From positions 496,001 to 560,000 of the forward strand of contig NZ_CP054393.1 in NCBI RefSeq assembly GCF_018024475.1: DNA of 64,000 nt. The letters run 5' to 3'. The notes beneath the pieces are model-generated. The model was not told where the DNA came from. It saw only the letters and a list, made by a program, of their open reading frames with translations, and searched no databases. Every line of letters starts with the position of its first letter. Position 1 is the stretch's first letter. This stretch comes from Candidatus Phytoplasma luffae (GTDB lineage Bacteria > Bacillota_I > Bacilli_A > Acholeplasmatales > Acholeplasmataceae). The translations under genes and the position numbers were made by a program. Below, one piece after another: positions 39,253 through 52,695 of this stretch.

Positions 39253-39328
39253 AGAGGATTAGCTCAGTTGGGAGAGCGTCTGCCTTACAAGCAGAATGTC
39301 GGGGGTTCAAGTCCCTCATCCTCTACCA
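39253..39328 (+). tRNA. tRNA-Val (TAC)
   Basis: Acceptor AGAGGAT/ATCCTCT, anticodon TAC in CTTACAA, encoded CCA. Identical to the copy at 47985. Confidence 0.96.
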
Positions 39329-39352
39329 TTTTTTTGGAAATTGTAAAAAATT

Positions 39353-39428
<76 letters not shown>

Positions 39429-39453
39429 GAATGTGTATATTAAAAATATTTTT

Positions 39454-39529
39454 GTCCCGTTAGCTCAGTTGGTAGAGCACTTGACTTTTAATCAAGGTGT
39501 CAAAGGTTCGAGTCCTTTACGGGACACCA
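39454..39529 (+). tRNA. tRNA-Lys (TTT)
   Basis: Acceptor GTCCCGT/ACGGGAC, anticodon TTT in CTTTTAA, encoded CCA. Confidence 0.96.
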
Positions 39530-39568
39530 TTAATAATTTTTTATATTTTCTTAAAGAAATATTTTTTT

Positions 39569-39654
39569 GCCTGGATGGTGGAATTGGTAGACACGTGGGA
39601 CTTAAAATCCCATGGTTTAAAGCCGTGCCGGTTCAAGTCCGGCTCTAGGTACCA
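39569..39654 (+). tRNA. tRNA-Leu (TAA)
   Basis: 86 bases with a long variable arm. Anticodon TAA in CTTAAAA, encoded CCA. Confidence 0.95.
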
Positions 39655-39662
39655 CAAAAAAA

Positions 39663-39738
39663 GGGGTTTTAGCTCAGTTGGTAGAGCACCTGTCTTGCAC
39701 ACAGGATGTCAGCGGTTCGAATCCGCTAAACTCCACCA
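39663..39738 (+). tRNA. tRNA-Ala (TGC)
   Basis: Acceptor GGGGTTT/AAACTCC, anticodon TGC in CTTGCAC, encoded CCA. Confidence 0.96.
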
Positions 39739-39764
39739 TTTTTTTAAAAAAATAAAATATAAGA

Positions 39765-39773
39765 TGTTATAAT
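39765..39773 (+). promoter_or_regulatory. Internal promoter in the tRNA array
   Basis: TGTTATAAT, the same extended -10 as before operon 1, 39 bases ahead of tRNA-Met. It would let the last six tRNAs be made separately from the rRNA transcript. Confidence 0.55.
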
Positions 39774-39811
39774 ATAAAAATAAACTAATAAAAATAAAAT
39801 AATAAAAAAGA

Positions 39812-39888
39812 GGCGGTATAGCTCAGTTGGTTAGAGCGTTCGGTTCATACCCGTGAGGTCGAGGGTTCGAATCCCCCTGCCGCTACCA
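39812..39888 (+). tRNA. tRNA-Met (CAT), elongator
   Basis: Anticodon CAT in TTCATAC, encoded CCA. Called elongator because it lacks the initiator features present at 40123 and takes the Met position of the Bacillus order. Confidence 0.85.
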
Positions 39889-39904
39889 ATATTATTATTG
39901 GATT

Positions 39905-39981
39905 GGACCTGTAGCTCAGTTGGTTAGAGCCACCGGCTCATAACCGGTTGGTCGTAGGTTCGAATCCTGCCAGGTCCACCA
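39905..39981 (+). tRNA. tRNA-Ile2 (CAT, lysidine type) or second Met
   Basis: Acceptor GGACCTG/CAGGTCC, anticodon CAT in CTCATAA, encoded CCA. In Bacillus subtilis the tRNA after Met and before Ser is the AUA-reading Ile whose C is modified to lysidine. The assignment rests on that order. Confidence 0.75.
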
Positions 39982-39996
39982 TTGTTTGAAAAAATT

Positions 39997-40085
39997 GGAG
40001 AAATACCCAAGTGGTTGAAGGGGCCAGTCTTGAAAACTGGAAGATCTGAAAGGATGCGGGGGTTCGAATCCCTCTTTCTCCGCCA
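39997..40085 (+). tRNA. tRNA-Ser (TGA)
   Basis: 89 bases with long variable arm. Acceptor GGAGAAA/TTTCTCC, discriminator G, anticodon TGA in CTTGAAA, encoded CCA. Confidence 0.96.
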
Positions 40086-40122
40086 ATTTTTTAAAAAAAT
40101 ATTTTTTAAATTTGATGAATAT

Positions 40123-40199
40123 CGCGGGATAGAGCAGTTTGGTAGCTCGTCGGGCTCATAATCCGAAGGTCGGAGGTTCAAATCCTTCTCCCGCAACCA
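40123..40199 (+). tRNA. Initiator tRNA-fMet (CAT)
   Basis: Begins CGCGGGA with an unpaired C1-A72 end, and has TCGGGCTCATAATCCGA with a G-rich anticodon stem, both initiator marks. Encoded CCA. Confidence 0.95.
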
Positions 40200-40243
40200 A
40201 TTAAAAAAAATAATTTGAATGTATAAATTCAAAAATAAATAAA

Positions 40244-40319
40244 GGTCTGGTGGTGTAGCGGTTAACATGCTTGCCTGTCACGCAGGAGATCGCGGGTTCG
40301 ATTCCCGTCCAGACCGCCA
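40244..40319 (+). tRNA. tRNA-Asp (GTC)
   Basis: Acceptor GGTCTGG/CCAGACC, discriminator G, anticodon GTC in CTGTCAC, encoded CCA. Confidence 0.96.
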
Positions 40320-40351
40320 TTTATATATGAATTTTTTTTATTTATAAAGGA

Positions 40352-40427
40352 GGCTCTGTAGCTCAGTCGGTAGAGCAGTGGCCTGAAGAGCCTCGTGTCG
40401 GCAGTTCGATTCTGCCCGGAGCCACCA
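40352..40427 (+). tRNA. tRNA-Phe (GAA)
   Basis: Acceptor GGCTCTG/CGGAGCC, anticodon GAA in CTGAAGA, encoded CCA. Last tRNA of the array. Confidence 0.96.
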
Positions 40428-40548
40428 TTAAAATTAAAATTTTAATTTAAGAGTTGATTTTTTAAAAAAATTTATTATATTTTATTTTTTTTATTGATTT
40501 ATTTTTTATTAAAATATAAAAAAATCAATATTAGAAAGAAAAAATCAA

Positions 40549-41859
40549 TTGAATAAGAAGAATTTTGTTTTAAATAAAATTTATTTTTCTTTTTTTATTT
40601 GTCCTTTTTTGTTTTTAAATTTTTTGGTTTTAGGAGTTGTTCCTGAAAAAGAAAATTATAAAGTTCTTTTGGAGAATCCAAAAGAATCACAAATAGAATC
40701 TCCAAAAAAAGATAAAGACATTAAAAAAGAAGAAATTGTTACTTATAAAAATACAAAAGATAATGAACAAAAGAAAAAAACAAGTTCAGAACAAAAAAAA
40801 GTTAATAATTCAGAAGATTTATCTAAAAAAGAAACTCAAAATTTATTAGAAGAACAATTCGTTAAAACAAATATTAAAACAAAATATCCTTCGATAACTT
40901 GGAAACATGATTTAGGATCTATATTTTCTAAAAAAGTAAGATTGTTTTATAGTATTCCAGGTTCTCACGCTGTTCCTTGTGAATCTTTTGAAGAGTGTTT
41001 TAATATTAAACAATTTATTTTCAGTTTGTTTGAACATCATATACCTAAAATAGATTTTTTATTTGATTTTTTTAATATTTCAGGTTTAAAAGAAGAATTT
41101 ATTGACGATAAATATGATAAAACAGGTTTAGAAATTGTTTATTTTTTTTCTTTATTAAAAAAAGATCCTTCTTTAGGGTATTTCTATTTTAAAGATTTAG
41201 ATAAAAAATATATTGAATCGGTTAATATTTCTTTTTGTAATTGTCTAATGTCAGGTTATTCTATTTTAAGTTTAGTTTCAGAAGTTATTAATTTTAAAAA
41301 AGAAGATATTCATATTTTAAAAAAACATTTCCAAGAATACTTAAAGCATTTAAATGAAATTTTTAAAAACAAGAATATTAAAAAAAAAGAATTAGATGTT
41401 TCTTTTGAAATTTTTTTTGAAAGTATTATCGAAAATACTAATATCGAAGATTTAGAAAAAAAATTTCTTTTTAATTTGATAAGAACAATAGTTTCTCATT
41501 TGTTTCCTGAACATTTTTTTATTCATTTTAAAATAGATTGTCGAAAACCAAAACCAATTAAAGAAATGCAATTTAAAATTTCTACCGAAAAAGAACATCA
41601 AACAATAGGTTTTGTTTTAAAAATTGAGCAGAAAAAAAACAATAGTTTTTATTTTTGTTTTTATGAAATTTTTAAAAATATGTCTAGAAATGAAGAAAAT
41701 TTAAAATTAATAGATGAAATTGTTATTTTAGATCCAGACAAAAAAGAGGATTATTTTTTTAATCATCTGAATATAAATATAATTCAAAATAAAAAAATTT
41801 TTTTTCAAAAAATACAAAAAATAAATTTATATGGTTTTAAAAAATATAAGTTTATTTGA
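40549..41859 (+). CDS. Secreted or membrane-anchored hypothetical protein
   Basis: 436 residues from a TTG start at 40549, with AGAAAG ten bases before it; no nearby in-frame ATG exists. A hydrophobic segment at about 12-31 (IYFSFFICPFLFLNFLVLGV) is a signal peptide or anchor. A K/E/S/Q-rich linker follows (about 35-115), then a globular part (120-436) with four cysteines or more and aromatic-rich helices. Family not recognised. It ends 11 bases before ppa, so the two are probably co-transcribed. Location outside the PMU among core genes suggests a conserved phytoplasma surface or secreted protein rather than a mobile effector. Confidence 0.7.
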   Translation: MNKKNFVLNKIYFSFFICPFLFLNFLVLGVVPEKENYKVLLENPKESQIESPKKDKDIKKEEIVTYKNTKDNEQKKKTSSEQKKVNNSEDLSKKETQNLLEEQFVKTNIKTKYPSITWKHDLGSIFSKKVRLFYSIPGSHAVPCESFEECFNIKQFIFSLFEHHIPKIDFLFDFFNISGLKEEFIDDKYDKTGLEIVYFFSLLKKDPSLGYFYFKDLDKKYIESVNISFCNCLMSGYSILSLVSEVINFKKEDIHILKKHFQEYLKHLNEIFKNKNIKKKELDVSFEIFFESIIENTNIEDLEKKFLFNLIRTIVSHLFPEHFFIHFKIDCRKPKPIKEMQFKISTEKEHQTIGFVLKIEQKKNNSFYFCFYEIFKNMSRNEENLKLIDEIVILDPDKKEDYFFNHLNINIIQNKKIFFQKIQKINLYGFKKYKFI

Positions 41860-41870
41860 AGGCGTAAATT

Positions 41871-42401
41871 ATGATTTGTTTAGATAATATCGATTCAAAA
41901 AGAATCACTCCAAATGATTTTATTGTTTTAATTGAGATTCCACAAGGTAGTAATAAAAAAAACGAAATAGATAAAGAAACAGGTTTGTTAAAATTAGATC
42001 GTTTTTTAAAATCTTCTTTTGTTTATCCTGCTAATTATGGTTTTATTCCATTGACTTATTGTGATGACAAAGATCCTTTAGATGTTTTTGTTTTATCTCA
42101 GGAAGTTTTAGATCCGTTTGTTTTAGTCCAATGTAGACCTATTGGAGTTGTTAAAATGATTGACGACGGTGAATTAGATGAAAAAATAATAGCTGTCCCT
42201 ATAAAAGATTCTTCTATGCAAAGTTATCAAGATATTATAAATTTACCTACTTCTATTTTAGAAAAAATAAAACATTTTTTGTTGTATTATAAGGATTTAG
42301 AAAATAAATCTGTTGTTATAGAAGGTATAGAAGGTAAATCACAAGCTTTTGAAACTATAAAAAATGCTTTAAATAAATATCTAAAATTAAAAAATAATTA
42401 A
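41871..42401 (+). CDS. ppa: Inorganic pyrophosphatase (family I)
   Basis: 176 residues, normal for soluble family I enzymes. It splits pyrophosphate and so pulls biosynthetic reactions forward. Y-P-A-N-Y-G-F-I-P-x-T and D-D-K-D-P-L-D-V-F-V-L (about 64-75) form the active site with its metal-binding aspartates. KMIDDGELDEKIIAVP is the next conserved block. RBS GAAGG before the ATG. Follows a secreted protein gene by 11 bases and is followed by smpB. Confidence 0.96.
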   Translation: MICLDNIDSKRITPNDFIVLIEIPQGSNKKNEIDKETGLLKLDRFLKSSFVYPANYGFIPLTYCDDKDPLDVFVLSQEVLDPFVLVQCRPIGVVKMIDDGELDEKIIAVPIKDSSMQSYQDIINLPTSILEKIKHFLLYYKDLENKSVVIEGIEGKSQAFETIKNALNKYLKLKNN

Positions 42402-42458
42402 TTTTTTATAAATTGATAAAAAATTATAAAATAAAAAAATATGAAGTGATATAAAATA

Positions 42459-42905
42459 ATGATAAAAACTATTCTTGCTAATAAAAAAGCTTTTTATGAT
42501 TATTTTTTAGATAAAAAATATATCGCAGGTATTAAATTATTAGGTAACGAAGTTAAATCTATTAGATTAAAAAAAGTTAATTTTGAAAATTCTTATGTTA
42601 ATTTTGAAAATAATGAAATTTTTGTTTTTAATATGTTAATCTCTAAATATAATTTATGTAATAGCTTTGATCATGATGAGACAAGAAAAAAAAAGCTTTT
42701 ATTAAATAAAAGAGAAATTTTAAAAATTAAAGGCGAAATAAAAAAAAAGGGTTTTAGTTTGATCCCTGTTAAAATTATATCTGTTCGTAATTTATTAAAA
42801 TTAGAGATTTATTTAGCCAAAGGCAAAAAAAAATATGACAAAAGAGCCGTTTTAAAAGAAAAAGATGACAAAATAAGAATTAAAAAAAGTTTAGAATATT
42901 TTTAA
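42459..42905 (+). CDS. smpB: SsrA-binding protein SmpB
   Basis: 148 residues, standard length. SmpB binds tmRNA and brings it to stalled ribosomes. Visible family marks are A-N-K-K-A-F-Y-D-Y, G-I-K-L-L-G-N-E-V-K-S-I-R near 27-39, S-Y-V-N and the basic C-terminal tail K-G-K-K-K-Y-D-K-R. The tmRNA gene itself is not in the window. Weak RBS (GAAGTGAT). It precedes tRNA-Tyr and operon 2. Confidence 0.95.
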   Translation: MIKTILANKKAFYDYFLDKKYIAGIKLLGNEVKSIRLKKVNFENSYVNFENNEIFVFNMLISKYNLCNSFDHDETRKKKLLLNKREILKIKGEIKKKGFSLIPVKIISVRNLLKLEIYLAKGKKKYDKRAVLKEKDDKIRIKKSLEYF

Positions 42906-42956
42906 TTATTAAAATTTTATTTTTTTATTTAATAATTATATTTTTTTAAAAAAATA

Positions 42957-42965
42957 TGTTAAAAT
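42957..42965 (+). promoter_or_regulatory. Promoter of tRNA-Tyr and probably rRNA operon 2
   Basis: TGTTAAAAT in the context TATGTTAAAATAAATTGT, one base different from the operon 1 promoters. Operon 2 has no copy of P1 or P2, and its repeat begins directly after tRNA-Tyr. Confidence 0.5.
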
Positions 42966-42997
42966 AAATTGTAATCATTTTTTTTATTTTTGTGTCG

Positions 42998-43082
42998 GGA
43001 GGGGTAGCGAAGTGGCTAAACGCATCAGTCTGTAAAACTGCTCCGTAAAGGTACGATGGTTCGAATCCATCCCCCTTCACCA
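42998..43082 (+). tRNA. tRNA-Tyr (GTA)
   Basis: 85 bases with long variable arm. Acceptor GGAGGGG/CCCCTTC, anticodon GTA in CTGTAAA, encoded CCA. It lies about 105 bases before the second 16S gene and is probably transcribed with it. Confidence 0.94.
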
Positions 43083-43187
43083 TTATATTTATTTGATTTA
43101 TTTCTTTGAAAACTGAAGATGATATTTAGTAATTAATTTTTTTATCAAAAAAACGAATTTTTTGTTATTATAAGATGAATAATCTTA

Positions 43188-44723
<1,536 letters not shown>

Positions 44724-44803
44724 TAAGGAAAATAAATCATCATCTTCAGTTTTGAAAGACTTAGATTAAATAAGTTTTTCTTTTTAGGTAAAAAGAGTCA
44801 AAA

Positions 44804-44880
44804 GAGCCTATAGCTCAGTTGGTTAGAGCACACGCCTGATAAGCGTGAGGTCGGTGGTTCAAGTCCATTTAGGCTCACCA
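44804..44880 (+). tRNA. tRNA-Ile (GAT)
   Basis: In the 16S-23S spacer. Acceptor GAGCCTA/TAGGCTC, anticodon GAT in CTGATAA, encoded CCA. This is the only intact GAT tRNA-Ile in the window. Confidence 0.96.
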
Positions 44881-44953
44881 ATATAATTTTTACTTAAAAA
44901 AAGTTCTTTGAAAAGTAGATAAACGTAACTTTAAAAATTCAAATAAAAAATTG

Positions 44954-47811
<2,858 letters not shown>

Positions 47812-47856
47812 TAATAAAGAATTTCTTAAAGTTTATGTTTATCTAGTTTTGAAAGA

Positions 47857-47972
47857 ACCTTGGTTATTAATAAAAGGGGAAACACCTGTTCCCATTCCGA
47901 ATACAGAAGTTAAGTCCTTTTACCTCGACAATAGTTGTTGTTTACATCCGCAAAGATAGAGTTAGCCAAGGT
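47857..47972 (+). rRNA. rrf: 5S ribosomal RNA (operon 2)
   Basis: Copy of 39125-39240 with the same closing stem CCTTGG/CCAAGG. Confidence 0.94.
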
Positions 47973-47984
47973 TTACTTAAAAAA

Positions 47985-48060
47985 AGAGGATTAGCTCAGT
48001 TGGGAGAGCGTCTGCCTTACAAGCAGAATGTCGGGGGTTCAAGTCCCTCATCCTCTACCA
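47985..48060 (+). tRNA. tRNA-Val (TAC), second copy
   Basis: Identical to 39253-39328; part of the long repeat. Confidence 0.96.
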
Positions 48061-48084
48061 TTTTTTTGGAAATTGTAAAAAATT

Positions 48085-48160
48085 GCCTATATAGCTCAGC
48101 TGGCAGAGCATCTGACTGTTAATCAGAGGGTCCTAGGTTCGATCCCTAGTATAGGCGCCA
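48085..48160 (+). tRNA. tRNA-Asn (GTT)
   Basis: Acceptor GCCTATA/TATAGGC, discriminator G, anticodon GTT in CTGTTAA, encoded CCA. It takes the place that tRNA-Thr has after operon 1. Confidence 0.95.
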
Positions 48161-48254
48161 TTAAAAAATATATAAATTTATTTTAAAATTAATTTTATTT
48201 TCTAAAGTGGTTTTTTATTTTTTAAAAAATAATAACGATAAGGTAATACCTTTA

Positions 48255-50402
48255 ATGATTTCTCGTAAATTTAAAACTATTTTCGAAAATAACGAATTGA
48301 TTATTGAAATAAATAAATTAGCTAAACAAGCTAATGGTTCTGTTTTGTTATCTTATAAAGATAGTGTTATTCTCACTGTATCGGTATCAAGTAAAAAAGA
48401 TACTAATTTAAATTATTTCCCTTTAACAGTTGTTTATCAAGAAAAATTTTATTCAGTGGGTAAAATTCCAGGAAATTTCAACAAAAGAGAAGGAAGGCCT
48501 TCTGATCATGAAATTTTAAATTCTCGCTTAATAGACAGAAGTATAAGATCTTTGTTTGAACCGAATTTTGAAAAAGAAGTTCAAATAATAAATACTATTT
48601 TGAGTAGTGATTCAGATTGTAATAATGAAATATTCGCTTTATTAGGAAGTTCATTATCTTTGTTAATTTCTAATATCCCTTTTAATGAACCTGTTGCAGG
48701 AGTTTGTATTGGTAAAATAAAAGATGATTTAATCGTTAATCCTAATAAAGAACAAAAAACAAAATCAGAGTTTTTATTAACTTTATCAGGTACAGAAAAC
48801 GGTTTAAATATGATCGAAGCAATAGCAAACGAAACACCTGAAGAAGTTTTGTTAGAAGCTATGGAATACGGCCATAAAATAATAAAAAAACTTTGTTTGT
48901 TTCAAAAAGATATTAAAAACGAAATTAACACTCCAAAACAAAATATTGAGAATAAAGCAAATTTTCAAGATTTATATTTAGATATAGAAGAAAAATATAA
49001 AAACCAAATAAAAGAACTTTTATATGTTAGTTCGTGTTTGAAAATTAGTAAAAAAGAATTACAAAATAATATTTCTGGATTAAGAGATAGATTATTATTA
49101 GAATTTCAGGACAACGAAAAATTAAAAGTATATGAAGAAGATAAAAAATATTTTTTTATTTTAGAAAATATTTTTGATACTTTGTTAAAACAAGAATTTA
49201 GAAAAATGATTATCGAAACAAAAACAAGAGTTGATGGTAGAAATTTCGATAATATTAGAAATATCGAAACTAAAATCAATTTATTACCAAGGGTTCATGG
49301 ATCAGCTCTTTTCACCAGAGAACAAACACAAAGTTTATCGGTAGTTACCTTAGGTACTTTAAAAGAAAGTAAAATGATTGATGATTTAACAGAAGAAGAA
49401 GAAAAACGTTTTATTTTACATTATAATTTTCCTCATTTTTCTGTTGGCGAAACAGGTAGATATATGTCCCCTTCTAGAAGGGAAATAGGTCATGGTATAT
49501 TAGCTGAAAAAGCTTTGTTTTGTGTTTTACCTTCGGAAGAAGAATTTCCTTACTCTATTAGAGTTGTTTCGGAAATTTTAGAATCAAACGGTTCTTCTTC
49601 TATGGCTACTGTTTGTGCCTCTTCTATGGCTTTAATGGCTGCCGGTGTTCCTTTAAAAAAATCTGTAGCTGGTATAGCTATGGGTTTGATATTTTCTAAT
49701 GAAAAAGAATATATTATTTTAAGTGATATCCAAGGTTTAGAAGATCGTTACGGAGATATGGATTTTAAAATATCCGGAACTCAAAAAGGAATAACCGCTT
49801 TACAAATGGATATTAAAATAGATAAAGTTAATTTTGATATTTTAAAAAAAGCTTTTTCACAAGCTTATACAGGTATAATTAAAATTTTAAATAAAATGTC
49901 ATTAACTATTTCTCAAAGTAATAAAGAATTATCTATTTACGCTCCTAAAGTTAAAATGATTAAAGTTCCTATTAATAAAATACGTGATATCATTGGTTCA
50001 GGTGGAAAAATTATTTCTCAAATTATAGAAAAAAATGATAATGTAAAAATAGATATAAAACCAGATGGAACAATATTTATAACACATTCTAATATAGAAA
50101 TTGTTCAAAAAACAGTTGATTATATTCAAAATTTAATAAAAAATATTGAAGTTGGAGCAAATTATCAAGTTGTTATTTTAAAAATTTTAAAAGATAAAAA
50201 AGGTCAATCTTTTGGAGCTATAGCGGAAATTTCTCCAGGAATAGAAGGATTTATTCATGTAAGTGAATTAGCCAATAAAAGAACAGATAATGTAGAAGAT
50301 GTTTTGAATATAGGCGATCGAATATTTGTTAAATGTATAGAGATCAATAATAAAGGAAAAATTTTTTTATCTTTAAAAGATTATAAAAAAATTACTTTTT
50401 AA
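48255..50402 (+). CDS. pnp: Polynucleotide phosphorylase
   Basis: 715 residues from the ATG at 48255, chosen because AAGGTAAT precedes it and MISRKFKTIFENNELIIEI matches the usual start; a GTG at 48207 would add 16 odd residues. PNPase degrades RNA 3' to 5' with phosphate and is central to RNA turnover. Two RNase PH domains flank a helical linker (AKQANGSVLLSY in the first, R-V-H-G-S-A-L-F-T-R-E-Q-T-Q-S in the second). IRDIIGSGGKIISQI is the KH domain and GFIHVSELANKRTDNVEDVL the S1 domain. It follows tRNA-Asn by about 95 bases and precedes rnpB. Confidence 0.95.
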   Translation: MISRKFKTIFENNELIIEINKLAKQANGSVLLSYKDSVILTVSVSSKKDTNLNYFPLTVVYQEKFYSVGKIPGNFNKREGRPSDHEILNSRLIDRSIRSLFEPNFEKEVQIINTILSSDSDCNNEIFALLGSSLSLLISNIPFNEPVAGVCIGKIKDDLIVNPNKEQKTKSEFLLTLSGTENGLNMIEAIANETPEEVLLEAMEYGHKIIKKLCLFQKDIKNEINTPKQNIENKANFQDLYLDIEEKYKNQIKELLYVSSCLKISKKELQNNISGLRDRLLLEFQDNEKLKVYEEDKKYFFILENIFDTLLKQEFRKMIIETKTRVDGRNFDNIRNIETKINLLPRVHGSALFTREQTQSLSVVTLGTLKESKMIDDLTEEEEKRFILHYNFPHFSVGETGRYMSPSRREIGHGILAEKALFCVLPSEEEFPYSIRVVSEILESNGSSSMATVCASSMALMAAGVPLKKSVAGIAMGLIFSNEKEYIILSDIQGLEDRYGDMDFKISGTQKGITALQMDIKIDKVNFDILKKAFSQAYTGIIKILNKMSLTISQSNKELSIYAPKVKMIKVPINKIRDIIGSGGKIISQIIEKNDNVKIDIKPDGTIFITHSNIEIVQKTVDYIQNLIKNIEVGANYQVVILKILKDKKGQSFGAIAEISPGIEGFIHVSELANKRTDNVEDVLNIGDRIFVKCIEINNKGKIFLSLKDYKKITF

Positions 50403-50480
50403 TTTATTAAAAAAATTTTTTTAATGATGAAAAAGAATAATTTTCTTTTTGTTTATTAATAATTTTTTTTATATAAAATT

Positions 50481-50489
50481 TGTTATAAT
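50481..50489 (+). promoter_or_regulatory. Extended -10 promoter of rnpB
   Basis: TGTTATAAT about 20 bases before the expected RNA start. Confidence 0.6.
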
Positions 50490-50505
50490 ATTAAAGTTAA
50501 AAAAT

Positions 50506-50928
50506 AATAGAGTGTTGATCGAGGTTTAATTTTTTAATAAAATTAAGTTTAGGAAAGTCCATGTTAGCACATTGTGTTAGGAACACATGTAGTGTTTGAG
50601 TTTAAGAAAAAAATAACTTAAGGTATTTAATTCAATTTAAATAACGGCTTTTTTATTTTCTAAGGATTTTTTATTATATAATTAATTTATGAAAATAAAG
50701 GAATAAAGTGCCACAGAGACGAGTTAATTAGAAATAATTAGGTGAAACGCGGTAAACCCCTCAAGCTAATAATCCAAATTACGGTAGGAGCACATAAAAA
50801 TCGATTTTCCTAGAAGTAATTTCATGATTGATTTTTATGCTATTTTTAGAAATAAAAGTAGAGATAAATGATCACGCTTATTTTGTAAAAAAAATAAGAA
50901 CAGAACATGGCTTATTACTATTATTTTT
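50506..50928 (+). ncRNA. rnpB: RNase P RNA (bacterial type B)
   Basis: The catalytic RNA that trims tRNA 5' ends. AGGAAAGTCCATG at 50551-50563 (P4 5' side), GTGCCACAGAGACGAG near 50708, GGTGAAACGCGGTAAACCCC near 50741 (L15, which binds the tRNA CCA end) and CAGAACATGGCTTA at 50901-50914 (P4 3' side) are all in order. An AT-rich insert (about 50600-50700) and a P19-like hairpin near 50798-50850 fit the type B form of Gram-positive relatives. Promoter and terminator flank it. Confidence 0.92.
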
Positions 50929-50932
50929 TATA

Positions 50933-50963
50933 TAGAATCTTTTTTTAAAAGATTCTTTTTTTA
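50933..50963 (+). terminator. Terminator of rnpB
   Basis: The stem AGAATCTTTT / AAAAGATTCT is followed by TTTTTTATTTT. Confidence 0.85.
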
Positions 50964-50993
50964 TTTTGTTTTTGTATTTTTATTTTGGTATAT

Positions 50994-50999
50994 TATAAT
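50994..50999 (+). promoter_or_regulatory. Possible lysS promoter (-10)
   Basis: TATAAT in GGTATATTATAATTAA, about 180 bases before the lysS ATG. No clear -35. The leader between is nearly all A and T with no obvious structure. Confidence 0.4.
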
Positions 51000-51176
51000 T
51001 AATAAATATATTTTTTATATATTATCAAAATAAAAATATTTAATTATTATAATTTATAATGATTGAGTAAGATTATTTTTTTAAAATTTTAATATTTTTT
51101 TAAAATAATTTTTTTCAAAAAATAAAATTATATATTTTTAATTATAGATAAAAAAAGGTTTATAAATTTTGATTAT

Positions 51177-52664
51177 ATGACTGTAAATAAACTAATAGAA
51201 CAATCCATCATTAGAATTAAAAAAATAGAAGAATTAAAAAAATTAAACATTCAACCTTTTAGTAATTATTTTTTTCCTAATGATAATGCTAAAAATATTA
51301 TTGATAAGTATCAAAATTATAGTTTTGAAGAATTAGATAAAGATAAAATTAATGTTTCTATCGCTGGCAGAATTATCACCAACAGATCACAAGGTAAAGC
51401 AGGTTTTTTTAATTTGCAAGATTTTGATCATTCGATTCAAATATATATCAATAAAAAAAATATTTCTGAAAAAGAATTCACAGTTTATAAATATGCTGAT
51501 TTAGGTGATATCGTAGGTATCACTGGTCAATTATTCAAAACTAAAACGAATACATTAACTGTTAGAGCTTTTAAATTTATTCATTTAAGCAAAAGTTTAA
51601 TGCCTTTGCCTGATAAATATAAAGGTTTGAAAGAAAAAGAATATATTAGAAAAAAAAGATATATAGATCTTATTGTTAATCCTCAAACTAGAAAAAAATT
51701 TCTTACTCGTAGTTTAATTATCAAAAATATTAGAAATTTTTTTAATAACAAAGGATTTTTAGAAGTAGAAACTCCTATTTTAAATTTTTTTTCAAACGGT
51801 GCTTCTGCTAAACCTTTTATAACTCATTATAACGCTTTAAAATCTGATTTTTATTTAAGAATAGCAACAGAAATTCCATTAAAGAAATTAATTATAGGTG
51901 GTATGAAAGCTGTTTATGAAATAGGTCGTATTTTTCGTAACGAAGGTATCGACGCAACTCATAATCCAGAATTTACAACAATAGAAGCTTATTTAGCTTA
52001 TGCTAATGTTAAAGATATGATGGAATTAACTGAAAATTTTTTTAAAGAAATAACTTTGAAAATTTTAGGTAATTTAGAATTTGAATATCAAGAACATTTG
52101 ATTAATTTTAATCATTTTTATAAATATGATATGTTAGAAATTATTAAAGAAAAAATAGATATTGATTTTCGCAAAAAAACAACTTTAGAGGAATGTTTTA
52201 AAATCGCCAAAGAGCATAATGTTCCAGTTGAATCTTTTTATACAAAAGGACATATTATATCTTCTTTTTTTGATAAATTCGTAGAACCTACTTTAATTCA
52301 ACCTACTTTTATTTATAATTATCCTTACGAAATTAGCCCTTTAGCTAATAAAAAGATCGATGATGAAAATTTTGTTGATAGATTTGAGTTATTTATCGCA
52401 GGCAAAGAATTCGTTAATGCTTTTAGTGAATTAAACGATCCGATAGAGCAAAAAAAACGTTTTAAAGAACAATTATTGCAAAAAAAATTAGGAAATGAAG
52501 AAGCAGAAACGCTTGATTCAGATTTTATTGAAGCTTTGGAATACGGTATGCCTCCTACTGGCGGTTTAGGAATTGGTATAGATCGATTATGTATGCTTCT
52601 GACTAACACTTCTAATATTAAAGATGTTATTTTATTTCCTCATTTTGTTAATAATAAAAAATAA
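51177..52664 (+). CDS. lysS: Lysyl-tRNA synthetase (class II)
   Basis: 495 residues, normal length. It charges tRNA-Lys. The N-terminal OB domain binds the anticodon ([20 protein letters not shown] at about 60-79). Class II motif 1 lies around [14 protein letters not shown] and F-L-E-V-E-T-P; motif 2 is [15 protein letters not shown] (about 258-272); motif 3 is [14 protein letters not shown] near 467-480. RBS AAAAAGG is some distance from the ATG. 31 bases before dnaE. Its cognate tRNA-Lys is at 39454. Confidence 0.96.
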   Translation: MTVNKLIEQSIIRIKKIEELKKLNIQPFSNYFFPNDNAKNIIDKYQNYSFEELDKDKINVSIAGRIITNRSQGKAGFFNLQDFDHSIQIYINKKNISEKEFTVYKYADLGDIVGITGQLFKTKTNTLTVRAFKFIHLSKSLMPLPDKYKGLKEKEYIRKKRYIDLIVNPQTRKKFLTRSLIIKNIRNFFNNKGFLEVETPILNFFSNGASAKPFITHYNALKSDFYLRIATEIPLKKLIIGGMKAVYEIGRIFRNEGIDATHNPEFTTIEAYLAYANVKDMMELTENFFKEITLKILGNLEFEYQEHLINFNHFYKYDMLEIIKEKIDIDFRKKTTLEECFKIAKEHNVPVESFYTKGHIISSFFDKFVEPTLIQPTFIYNYPYEISPLANKKIDDENFVDRFELFIAGKEFVNAFSELNDPIEQKKRFKEQLLQKKLGNEEAETLDSDFIEALEYGMPPTGGLGIGIDRLCMLLTNTSNIKDVILFPHFVNNKK

Positions 52665-52695
52665 AATATAATAATTTTGTATTAGAGGTTAAAAA

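Noticed and set aside
39433-40268. ORFs across the tRNA array
   Set aside because: They are translations of tRNA sequences.
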